Source: Thermomonas carbonis (GTDB lineage Bacteria > Pseudomonadota > Gammaproteobacteria > Xanthomonadales > Xanthomonadaceae). From it: a stretch of DNA of 64,000 nucleotides. The stretch covers positions 2,390,001-2,454,000 of the forward strand of contig NZ_CP060719.1 of assembly GCF_014396975.1 (NCBI RefSeq), written 5' to 3'. Below, piece by piece: positions 1 to 6,716 of the stretch. The notes under the pieces were generated by a model. That model was not told the origin of the DNA. It saw only the letters and a list, made by a program, of their open reading frames with translations, and did no database searches. A program made the position numbers and the translations under genes. Position 1 is the stretch's first letter; each line of letters opens with the position of its first letter.

Positions 1-259
1 GCAGCGAATCGCCGTAGAAGCGGATCAGGTGACTGAGCAACTGGGTGGACAGCATCGGTTGCCCGTCCTGTTCGTGCTCGGCGATGATCTGCAGCAATAC
101 CTGTCTGGTCAGGTCGTCGCCGGTCTTGGCATCGCGAACCTCGAAGGTCTCGCCGTCGATGATCAGCTGGCGCACGTCCTCGATCGTGATGTAGCTCGAG
201 ATCTCGGTGTCGTACAGGCGGCGGTTCGGATACTTCTTGATGATGCGGGTCGCGGTCAT
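1..259 (-). CDS. phaR: Polyhydroxyalkanoate synthesis repressor PhaR (partial, runs off left edge)
   Basis: The gene reads leftward from an ATG at 257-259 and leaves the window after 86 codons. The visible part begins MTATRIIKKYPNRRLYDTE, the hallmark of the PHA/PHB accumulation regulator DNA-binding domain, and continues with YITIEDVRQLI and TRQVLLQIIAEHE, the junction to the second PHB_acc domain. Proteins of this family bind DNA and polyhydroxyalkanoate granules and repress phasin and PHA-synthesis genes until polymer accumulates. It is divergent from tcdA, with about 150 bases between the two starts. The C-terminal part is not visible, so its completeness cannot be judged. Confidence 0.9.
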   Translation of the reverse strand, partial: MTATRIIKKYPNRRLYDTEISSYITIEDVRQLIIDGETFEVRDAKTGDDLTRQVLLQIIAEHEQDGQPMLSTQLLSHLIRFYGDSL

Positions 260-412
260 GGAGCAAACACTCTAAGCGGCGCTGGAGGCAGCATGGCGCA
301 CCGCAACACGCCTTGCAACTGCTGCAGCAAAGGTGCAGCAAAACTCTCGCCATCGGCACCGGTGAAGGTGCTCAACCCACCGGTTCCAGACCCGACCGTT
401 AAACTGGATCGC

Positions 413-1207
413 ATGGACGACGCATTGCGAGAACGCTTCGGTGGCATCGACCGCCTGTATGGCACCGGCGCGCTGGTGCGCCTCAACGCCTGCCACGTCA
501 CCGTCATCGGCATCGGCGGGGTCGGCTCGTGGGCGGTCGAGGCGCTGGCACGCAGCGGCATCGGCAAGCTCACCCTGGTCGATGCCGACGACCTGTGCGT
601 GTCGAATACCAACCGCCAGTTGCCGGCGCTGGACGGCCAATACGGACGTGCCAAGGTCGAGGCGATGGGCGAGCGCCTGCGCGCGATCAACCCCGGCATC
701 GAACTGGACCTCAGGCAGCAGTTCCTGACGCCTTCCAACCTCAGCGAGCTGCTGGACGCACCTGGCGACCTGGTGCTGGATGCCTGCGACAGTTTCCGCA
801 GCAAGGTCGAGGCGATCGCGCATTGTCGCCGGCGCAAGCAGCCGATCGTCACCGTCGGTTCCGCCGGCGGCCGCAGTGATGTCACCCAGGTGCGTGTGCG
901 TGACCTCTCGCGCACCGAGCACGACGCGATGCTCTCGCTGATCCGCAAGAAGCTGCGCGGCGAGTTCAACTTTCCGAAGAACCACGACCGCTACTTCGGC
1001 GTACCGGCGATCTATTCGCTGGAGAACGTGCGATACCCGCAGGCCGACGGCAGCGTCTGCGGCATCCGCCCGCAGCTGGGCAAGGACGACGCGTTGAAGC
1101 TGGACTGCGGTGCCGGCCTCGGCGCGGCCACCCACGTGACCGGTGCGTTCGCATTTGCGGCGGTAGGGAAGGTGCTGGAGATGTTGCTGAAGCCGAAGCA
1201 GGCTTGA
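413..1207 (+). CDS. tcdA: tRNA threonylcarbamoyladenosine dehydratase (TcdA/CsdL)
   Basis: A 264-residue E1-like/ThiF-fold enzyme that cyclises t6A37 of ANN-decoding tRNAs to ct6A using ATP. The N-terminus reads MDDALRERFGGIDRLYG, then the nucleotide-binding GIGGVGSWAVEALARSG around residues 28-44, the VDADDLCVSNTNRQ segment typical of ThiF/MoeB/TcdA proteins, and KKLRGEF, where YgdL/TcdA proteins depart from MoeB. The reading frame stays open for another 128 codons upstream, but those lie antisense to phaR. The ATG at 413 matches the family N-terminus and length (about 265 residues). It is followed by an intergenic region holding a dispersed repeat. Confidence 0.92.
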   Translation: MDDALRERFGGIDRLYGTGALVRLNACHVTVIGIGGVGSWAVEALARSGIGKLTLVDADDLCVSNTNRQLPALDGQYGRAKVEAMGERLRAINPGIELDLRQQFLTPSNLSELLDAPGDLVLDACDSFRSKVEAIAHCRRRKQPIVTVGSAGGRSDVTQVRVRDLSRTEHDAMLSLIRKKLRGEFNFPKNHDRYFGVPAIYSLENVRYPQADGSVCGIRPQLGKDDALKLDCGAGLGAATHVTGAFAFAAVGKVLEMLLKPKQA

Positions 1208-1269
1208 TCGCTGCCGCGAGTCGCCCGGGCAGGCAGGTATCGCCAGCCGCTTAGTTGGCACATCCCGTG

Positions 1270-1304
1270 CCGATGCGCGGCCGCAGGCCATCCTTGGCCT
1301 GCTC
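1270..1304. repeat. 35-bp dispersed intergenic repeat, copy 1
   Basis: This 35-bp segment beginning CCGATGCGCGGCCGCAGG contains the hairpin GCAGGCCA-TCCT-TGGCCTGC. A second copy with 34 of 35 identical bases lies on the opposite strand at 25950-25984, also between genes. Just downstream is a C-rich stretch (1313-1328) resembling the CACCCCAACCCTC end of a REP-like element seen again at 6671-6706. Two copies in one window, both intergenic, suggest a genome-wide interspersed repeat. Confidence 0.75.
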
Positions 1305-1339
1305 TGGTCGATACCCCCCCCCAACCCTCGCCAACTCGC

Positions 1340-2107
1340 TCATCCTGCCGCGATGTTGAACAGGCGGTTGGCATTCGCTGTGGTCGCCGACGCCAGTTCC
1401 TCGCGCGGGATACCGCGAAGGGTGGCCACGACATCGAGCACTTCGACAAGATGCGCCGGCTCATTGCGCTCGCCGCGATGTGCGACACCGGGTTGGTCAG
1501 GACTGTCGGTTTCCAGCAACAGTTGTTCCAGCGGCATGCTCGCGACAATGCCGCGCAGCCGCTTCGCGCGTTCGTGAGTCACCGGTCCGCCGATGCCCAG
1601 CAGGAAGCCGAGCCTGTGCAACTGCGCGGCTTGTTCCGCGCTGCCGGAAAAACTGTGGATCACCCCGCGCAGGCCGCCGAGCTTGCGGATCGACGCGATC
1701 ACCCCATCCACCGCGCGCCGTGCGTGCACGATGACGGGCAGATCAAACTCGCGCGCCAGGTGCAACTGGCCGACGAAGTAGACCTGCTGTGCATCGACAT
1801 CCAAGCCATCGACGAAATAGTCCAGACCGCATTCGCCGACCGCGACCGGACGCTCGCGCTCGATCCAGTCGCGTAGGTCATCGAGGTGCGCGGGCCGGTG
1901 CGCGTCCAGGTACATCGGGTGCAGGCCATACGCCGCATGCAATCCCGAGAATTCCGCGCAGACCGCCTTGAGTTTCGGCCAGGTGGCGGCTTCGACCGCG
2001 GGCACGATCTGGATGTCGACGCGGGCGGCGAGCGCACGTGAATGCGCGGCAGCGCGATCGGCATCGAACTCCGGTGCGTCGAAATGGCTGTGACTGTCGA
2101 CCAGCAT
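1340..2107 (-). CDS. tatD: TatD family metal-dependent deoxyribonuclease
   Basis: A 255-residue TIM-barrel amidohydrolase-type nuclease. It carries the family metal-binding signatures in order: DSHSHFD at residues 4-10, GLHPMY near 61, VGECGLDYF near 91, IVHARRA near 126, HSFSGS near 151 and the terminal ETDSPDQP near 199. TatD enzymes are Mg2+-dependent 3'-5' exonucleases linked to DNA fragment turnover and repair of oxidised ends. The start lies 4 bases after the stop of the upstream small membrane protein gene, so the two probably form one transcript. Which paralogue (TatD, YcfH or YjjV type) it is cannot be settled from sequence alone. Confidence 0.9.
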   Translation of the reverse strand: MLVDSHSHFDAPEFDADRAAAHSRALAARVDIQIVPAVEAATWPKLKAVCAEFSGLHAAYGLHPMYLDAHRPAHLDDLRDWIERERPVAVGECGLDYFVDGLDVDAQQVYFVGQLHLAREFDLPVIVHARRAVDGVIASIRKLGGLRGVIHSFSGSAEQAAQLHRLGFLLGIGGPVTHERAKRLRGIVASMPLEQLLLETDSPDQPGVAHRGERNEPAHLVEVLDVVATLRGIPREELASATTANANRLFNIAAG

Positions 2108-2111
2108 GGGT

Positions 2112-2354
2112 TCAACGATGGACTTCGCCGTCGATGGGTGGCTTCTCGCCGACGGCTGGTGGCTTGCGCGTCTTCCAGTTGGCGAGCAGCAGGGTGCCGA
2201 GGCCGAACACGATTTCGTCGAGGAACGGAATCGGATCGATCCCCGGCGGCAGCAGGACGCTGAACGCGAACAGCGCCGCGGTCAGCTTGAACAGCACCGG
2301 ATAGCGCAGTTTGCGCGCCCAGTTGAGCAGTGGCAGGAGCAGGGGATTTGGCAT
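2112..2354 (-). CDS. Small membrane protein, DUF6116-like
   Basis: An 80-residue protein starting MPNPLLLPLLNWARKLRYP, with a central hydrophobic stretch (about residues 20-38, TAALFAFSVLLPPG) and a second (48-60, IVFGLGTLLLANW), ending in a charged tail. It resembles the short DUF6116 proteins of Xanthomonadaceae, recognised here from memory of the N-terminal pattern rather than a search. Both hydrophobic segments are short, suggesting a hairpin in the inner membrane. It is the upstream partner of tatD, separated by 4 bases. No function is known to me. Confidence 0.65.
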   Translation of the reverse strand: MPNPLLLPLLNWARKLRYPVLFKLTAALFAFSVLLPPGIDPIPFLDEIVFGLGTLLLANWKTRKPPAVGEKPPIDGEVHR

Positions 2355-2504
2355 GAGGGTGATCCGTGGAGGATGCGCGGAACGCTAGCATGCACGCGCC
2401 CTGCACATGCGTGAACGGTCGCCGTTGCGCCGCCGACAAACTCCGCGGGTATTCATGTTTCGCGTGCTGCAATCGCCCCGTCACATGACGCAGGAGGCGA
2501 CACC

Positions 2505-3284
2505 ATGATGAAAGGCAATACGCTTGCGATCGCGCTCGGCGCACTGCTGGTGGGAGGCGTGGCCACTGCCGGGTTCATCAACAACAGCGTCCGCGGTTCG
2601 TCAAACCCGACGGCAGTCGATGGTGCCTATCGGGCCGCCGAGGCTGGCACGAATGGCTTGGCCTATGCCGATGTCGTCGGCGTCGAACCCGTCATCGAAC
2701 GCGAAGAGCGCTATGCCACCGTCATCGGCACCGATCCGGTTCGCGAATCCAGCACGACCAGCACGCCGCAGCAGGTGTGCGAGGACGTGGCCGTGCAGGA
2801 ACGCCTGCCGGAGCGCGACGGCAATGTTGGCGGCACCGTGGCCGGTGCATTGATCGGCGGACTGGTCGGCAATCAGGTCGGCGGCGGCAATGGCCGCAAG
2901 GCGGCAACCGCTGCCGGTGCGGTTGCCGGCGGGATGATCGGCAACCGGGTCGACCGCAACCACGTGGGTGGCCGGGTGGTCAGCCGGGTGGATCGGCGCT
3001 GCCGCATGGTCAACAACACGTCGACCTCGTCGCGCACGGTTGCGTGGAACGTGACCTATCGCAATCCTGATGGCACGGTCGGGACGATGCAGGCCGAGCA
3101 GAAGCCCGGCAGCCGGATCGCGCTGGGCACCGATGACCGCACTGTGGCCTACGACGTGCGCTACATGCTGGATGGCGACATCCACAGCGTGCGCATGGCG
3201 CAGCCGCCGGGCGAGCGCCTGCCGCTGCTTGACGGCCAAGTTGTGACGCAGGTGGCGTCGCTGGCCGGTACACCTAACGGCTGA
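2505..3284 (+). CDS. Glycine-zipper 2TM domain protein (outer-membrane lipoprotein-like)
   Basis: A 259-residue protein with an N-terminal membrane anchor or signal (LAIALGALLVGGVATAGFI, residues 6-24). Around residues 108-148 is a glycine-zipper 2TM domain (GGTVAGALIGGLVGNQ and AATAAGAVAGGMIGNRV). The C-terminal domain of about 100 residues ends with AQPPGERLPLLDGQV. Glycine-zipper proteins of the 17-kDa antigen/SlyB group insert helix pairs into membranes, usually with an envelope-integrity role. No lipobox cysteine follows the N-terminal helix, so an inner-membrane anchor is more likely than lipidation. The start is fixed by AGGAGG seven bases upstream. A strong hairpin terminator follows. 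Confidence 0.8.
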   Translation: MMKGNTLAIALGALLVGGVATAGFINNSVRGSSNPTAVDGAYRAAEAGTNGLAYADVVGVEPVIEREERYATVIGTDPVRESSTTSTPQQVCEDVAVQERLPERDGNVGGTVAGALIGGLVGNQVGGGNGRKAATAAGAVAGGMIGNRVDRNHVGGRVVSRVDRRCRMVNNTSTSSRTVAWNVTYRNPDGTVGTMQAEQKPGSRIALGTDDRTVAYDVRYMLDGDIHSVRMAQPPGERLPLLDGQVVTQVASLAGTPNG

Positions 3285-3317
3285 TCGCGGGACTGTACCA
3301 ACCGTGTGAGGCCCAGG

Positions 3318-3341
3318 CGGGGCCGGAGCGATCCGGCCCCG
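3318..3341 (+). terminator. Hairpin terminator after the glycine-zipper gene
   Basis: A perfect 10-bp stem, CGGGGCCGGA-GCGA-TCCGGCCCCG, is followed by GTCAACTTTT. The T run is short, but the stem is very stable, and the next gene starts over 150 bases downstream. Confidence 0.7.
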
Positions 3342-3497
3342 TCAACTTTTGCGGGCGCGATTGCGGCATGGCTGGCGAATCGCATGGCTTTGGCTGAAAC
3401 CGGGGCGTTTTGGCGGTGTCGGCTGATCACATCGCAGGTGCCGGTTGTGCGGCCTGCACGACTACAATGGCGGTTTGACAGCCCCGACGCGACCGCC

Positions 3498-4661
3498 ATG
3501 GCCCTGCCTCCCTACGATCTGTTCGATGTCCGTTCCCTGTTGACCGAAGAAGAACGCGCGGTGCAGGACGCCGTGGCGCGCTTCACCGACGAACGGGTGA
3601 TCCCGATCATCGGCGACGCCTTCGATCAGGCACGCTTTCCGAAGGAGCTCGTTTCCGAGATCGCCGAGATGGGCCTGCTCGGCTCCTCGCTGCCGGAAAA
3701 GTACGGCTGCGCCGGACTCAATGCGGTCAGCTACGGCCTGATTTGCCAGGAACTGGAACGTGGCGACAGCGGCATCCGCAGCTTCGTCTCGGTGCAGAGC
3801 TCCCTGTGCATGTATCCGATTTACGCCTACGGCACCGAGGAACAGCGCATGCGCTGGCTGCCTGACATGGCCGCAGGCAAGGTCATCGGCTGCTTCGGCC
3901 TGACCGAACCGCAGGGCGGTTCCGACCCGGCCAACATGAAGACCCGCGCCGTGCGCGACGGCGACGACTGGATCCTCAACGGTTCCAAGATGTGGATCAC
4001 CAACGGCAACCTGGCCGACATCGCGATCGTCTGGGCGCAGACCGAAGACGGCATCCAGGGCTTCCTGGTGGAAAAGGGCTTCGCCGGTTTCACCGCGCAG
4101 GAAATCCACAAGAAGATGAGCCTGCGTGCGTCGGTGACCAGCGCGCTGTTCTTCGACAACGTGCGCGTGCCGGAGGCCAACCGCCTGCCGAACGTGAAGG
4201 GCCTGAAGGGTCCGCTGGGCTGCCTGACCCAGGCGCGCTACGGCATCACCTGGGGTCCGATCGGCGCGGCCATCGCCTGCCTCGATGAAGTGCTGAAGTA
4301 CACCAAGGAACGCATCCTGTTCGACCGCCCCGTCGCGGCGACACAGAGCGCGCAGATCAAGATGGCCGAGATGGCTCGCCGGATTACCCTGGCGCAACTG
4401 CTGGTGCTGCAACTGGGTCGGCTGAAGGATGCCGGCACCATGCAGCCCGCGCAGGTGTCGCTGGCGAAGTGGAACAACTGCCGCATGGCGATCGACATCG
4501 CCCGCGAATGCCGCGACCTGCTCGGCGGCGCCGGCATCACCACCGAACACGCCGCGATCCGGCATGCGCTGAACCTGGAATCGGTCATCACCTATGAAGG
4601 CACGGAAACCGTGCACCAGTTGGTGATCGGCCGCGAGCTGACCGGCATCAACGCGTTCTAG
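3498..4661 (+). CDS. gcdH: Glutaryl-CoA dehydrogenase (acyl-CoA dehydrogenase family)
   Basis: A 387-residue flavoprotein that oxidises and decarboxylates glutaryl-CoA to crotonyl-CoA in lysine, tryptophan and glutarate breakdown, passing electrons to ETF. It has the acyl-CoA dehydrogenase signature CFGLTEPQGGSDP, the KMSLRAS and LTQARYGITWG segments typical of the GcdH branch, GGAGITTEH, and the catalytic glutamate in YEGTETVHQL near residue 367. The frame extends upstream, but the ATG at 3498 gives the family length and N-terminus (YDLFDVRSLLTEEE). No other glutarate-pathway gene lies beside it. Confidence 0.9.
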   Translation: MALPPYDLFDVRSLLTEEERAVQDAVARFTDERVIPIIGDAFDQARFPKELVSEIAEMGLLGSSLPEKYGCAGLNAVSYGLICQELERGDSGIRSFVSVQSSLCMYPIYAYGTEEQRMRWLPDMAAGKVIGCFGLTEPQGGSDPANMKTRAVRDGDDWILNGSKMWITNGNLADIAIVWAQTEDGIQGFLVEKGFAGFTAQEIHKKMSLRASVTSALFFDNVRVPEANRLPNVKGLKGPLGCLTQARYGITWGPIGAAIACLDEVLKYTKERILFDRPVAATQSAQIKMAEMARRITLAQLLVLQLGRLKDAGTMQPAQVSLAKWNNCRMAIDIARECRDLLGGAGITTEHAAIRHALNLESVITYEGTETVHQLVIGRELTGINAF

Positions 4662-4680
4662 AACGCAGGCGGGAAGAGAA

Positions 4681-5439
4681 ATGGCGAGGATCCTGGCAGT
4701 GGTCGCGTTGCTGTTCGCATCGTGGGTGGTGTCCGCCCAGCCCGCGCCGCAGGCGGTTGGCGACGACAAGACCGTGTTGTTGCTCAACGTCATCGAATCC
4801 GACGTCACCAACTCCCATCTTGGCGTCACGATCTTCTCGAACTACGAGAAGAAGCTGGCCAACGATTGGGACATCCCGGGCTGGGCAAGCCAGCAAGTCA
4901 CCGAACTGTTCCGGCAGGGCGGATACCGGGTAGTCGCATTGGCGGTGCCGGAAGATCGGGTCGCCGCCATCCGCAGCTACAAGCACACCAGGACCGGCTG
5001 GAGCAAATTCAAGCTTGAGCCGGGCTTCGCCAGCTGGCTATGGGCCGAGATGGACAAGGCTGGCGCGGGCCACGCGTTCATCCTGCAGGATTTCGCCAAA
5101 CAGTACGCGTTCGATGTCCCGGTGAAGTACTCGGGGTATGGCGTGGTCTCGTTGCACGGAAAACAGCCCAGGCAGGCATTTCTTTACGCAAACATCGGAT
5201 CCCACTTCGTCACCCGCGGCCAGGTGGAATTGCCCAACGGGGTCAGGAATGGGGACGCCGATTGCCGGATCAAATTCGACCCGTCCGAAATCGCAGTCGA
5301 CGATTACGAGCGACTGGCAGTTTCCGATCTGGTGCCCTATCGCGAGAAAATCGAATCCATCATCTTGCGTCGGATTCGTCAGGATCTGACCTTCGCCAAG
5401 CTGATTCCGGGTGCTTTCGAGAAATGCGATGGCTTTTGA
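4681..5439 (+). CDS. Secreted protein of unknown function
   Basis: A 252-residue protein with a clear Sec signal peptide (MARILAVVALLFASWVVSAQ, cleavage likely after VSA). I do not recognise the mature part. It has no long hydrophobic segment and only two cysteines, in DADCRIKFD and in EKCDGF at the C-terminus, which could pair. It is rich in aromatic residues and charged stretches such as EKKLANDWDIPGWASQ, so it looks like a folded soluble periplasmic protein. The gene lies 19 bases after gcdH on the same strand, but no functional link is apparent. Confidence 0.7.
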   Translation: MARILAVVALLFASWVVSAQPAPQAVGDDKTVLLLNVIESDVTNSHLGVTIFSNYEKKLANDWDIPGWASQQVTELFRQGGYRVVALAVPEDRVAAIRSYKHTRTGWSKFKLEPGFASWLWAEMDKAGAGHAFILQDFAKQYAFDVPVKYSGYGVVSLHGKQPRQAFLYANIGSHFVTRGQVELPNGVRNGDADCRIKFDPSEIAVDDYERLAVSDLVPYREKIESIILRRIRQDLTFAKLIPGAFEKCDGF

Positions 5440-5472
5440 CGTGGGTCGCTGCCAGGAAACGCCTGGCTCGCA

Positions 5473-6027
5473 ATGAACCCCGGAAACACACCCGTCCTCG
5501 AAACCGGACGCCTGATCCTGCGCGTGTCGCAGGCGTGCGACTTCGAACGCTTCGCCGAAGTGCTGGGCAGCGAGGAGGCTGCACGCTACATCGGTGGTGC
5601 CCAGTCCCGTTCCGCGGCGTGGCGGCGGTTCCTGCAGATGCCCGGCGCCTGGGTGGTGCAGGGCTTCGGCATGTTCTCGGTGATCGAGAAATCCAGCGGT
5701 CGCTGGCTGGGACAGGCGGGCCCATGGAAGCCGGATGGCTGGCCCGGCAACGAGATCGGTTGGACCTTCCATCCTGATAGCTGGGGCAGGGGCTATGCGA
5801 GCGAGGCGGCTGCCGCTGCCATGGACTGGGCGTTCGCCAACCTGGGCTGGGACGACGTCATCCATTGCATCGATCCCGCCAATGCCGCATCCCAGGCCTT
5901 GGCGCAGCGCCTGGGTTCACGAAACCTGGGGGCGGTGAAGCTGCCTGCGCCATACGAGGACGCACCCTCCGATGCCTGGGGCCAGACCCGTGCCGAGTGG
6001 AGCGAGAACCGGAAGCGATTCGCGTGA
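5473..6027 (+). CDS. GNAT family N-acetyltransferase (RimJ/RimL-like)
   Basis: A 184-residue acetyltransferase of the Acetyltransf_3 group. It begins with the usual VLETGRLILRVSQACDFERF strand-helix opening, has EIGWTFHPDSWGRGYASEAA (acetyl-CoA pyrophosphate-binding motif A, Q/RxxGxG/A form) near residues 95-114, and then CIDPANAASQALAQRLG, the conserved asparagine-containing helix. Members acetylate ribosomal protein N-termini or small amines; the substrate here is unknown. Its stop codon overlaps the GTG start of the glutathione S-transferase gene, suggesting co-translation. Confidence 0.85.
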   Translation: MNPGNTPVLETGRLILRVSQACDFERFAEVLGSEEAARYIGGAQSRSAAWRRFLQMPGAWVVQGFGMFSVIEKSSGRWLGQAGPWKPDGWPGNEIGWTFHPDSWGRGYASEAAAAAMDWAFANLGWDDVIHCIDPANAASQALAQRLGSRNLGAVKLPAPYEDAPSDAWGQTRAEWSENRKRFA

Positions 6028-6665
6028 TCACGGTCTACGGCTTCTCGCCTTCGGGCAATTGCCACAAGGTCAGGCTGCTGCTCGAGCAGTTGGGTCATGC
6101 GTATCGCTGGGTCGAGACCGACAGCAGCCGGGGCGCGACCCGCGCGCCGGCTTACCTGGCGAAGAATCCGAACGGCAAGGTGCCGATGATCGAGCTCGAT
6201 GACGGCCGCGTGCTGGTCGAGTCGAACGCGATCCTGTGCTGGCTGGCCGATGGCACGTCGTTCCTGCCGTCCGATCCGTGGGCGCAGGCGCAGGCATTGA
6301 GCTGGATGTTCTTCGAGCAGTACAGCCACGAACCGTATATCGCCGTTGCCCGTTTCATCTGCGGCTGGACGCCGGCGGATTCGCCGCGTCGCGCCGGCTT
6401 GCCGGTACTGCGTCAATGCGGGCATGCGGCGTTGCGCGTCATGGAGCGTCATCTGGCATCGCAGTCCTGGTTTACCGGCAGCGAGTACGGCATTGCCGAT
6501 ATCGCGCTGCATGCCTACACCTGTGTGGCCCCGCATGGCGGCATCGTGCTCGACGCTTATCCGGCGCTGCGCGACTGGCTGGCACGCGTTGAAGCGACGC
6601 CGGGCTTCGTGCCGTTGCCTGCACCGGATGCGGCTGCGCAGGCGTTGATCGATCAATCGACCTGA
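6024..6665 (+). CDS. Glutathione S-transferase family protein
   Basis: A 213-residue protein with an N-terminal thioredoxin-like domain (ITVYGFSPSGNCHKVRLLL, residues 2-20; cis-Pro motif GKVPMIEL; VESNAILCWLA) and an all-helical C-terminal domain (YGIADIALHAYT, the GST N-capping motif). The start is the GTG at 6024, in a 4-base GTGA overlap with the acetyltransferase stop, since the catalytic domain begins immediately after it. SPSGNC places a serine and a cysteine at the usual active-site position. The substrate is unknown. Confidence 0.85.
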   Translation: MITVYGFSPSGNCHKVRLLLEQLGHAYRWVETDSSRGATRAPAYLAKNPNGKVPMIELDDGRVLVESNAILCWLADGTSFLPSDPWAQAQALSWMFFEQYSHEPYIAVARFICGWTPADSPRRAGLPVLRQCGHAALRVMERHLASQSWFTGSEYGIADIALHAYTCVAPHGGIVLDAYPALRDWLARVEATPGFVPLPAPDAAAQALIDQST

Positions 6666-6670
6666 AACAC

Positions 6671-6706
6671 CCTCACCCCAACCCTCTGCCGCACCGCGGG
6701 AGAGGG
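6671..6706. repeat. REP-like palindromic element overlapping a ribosome-binding region
   Basis: CCTCACCCCAACCCTCT followed by GCCGCACCGCGG and AGAGGG forms a stem (CCCTCT 6682-6687 with AGAGGG 6701-6706, inner CCGC/GCGG). The pattern is a common extragenic palindrome in Xanthomonadaceae and pseudomonads. Its 3' arm runs into the GGGGGAG used as Shine-Dalgarno by the E1 gene at 6717. Confidence 0.65.
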
Positions 6707-6716
6707 GGAGAAGCCC

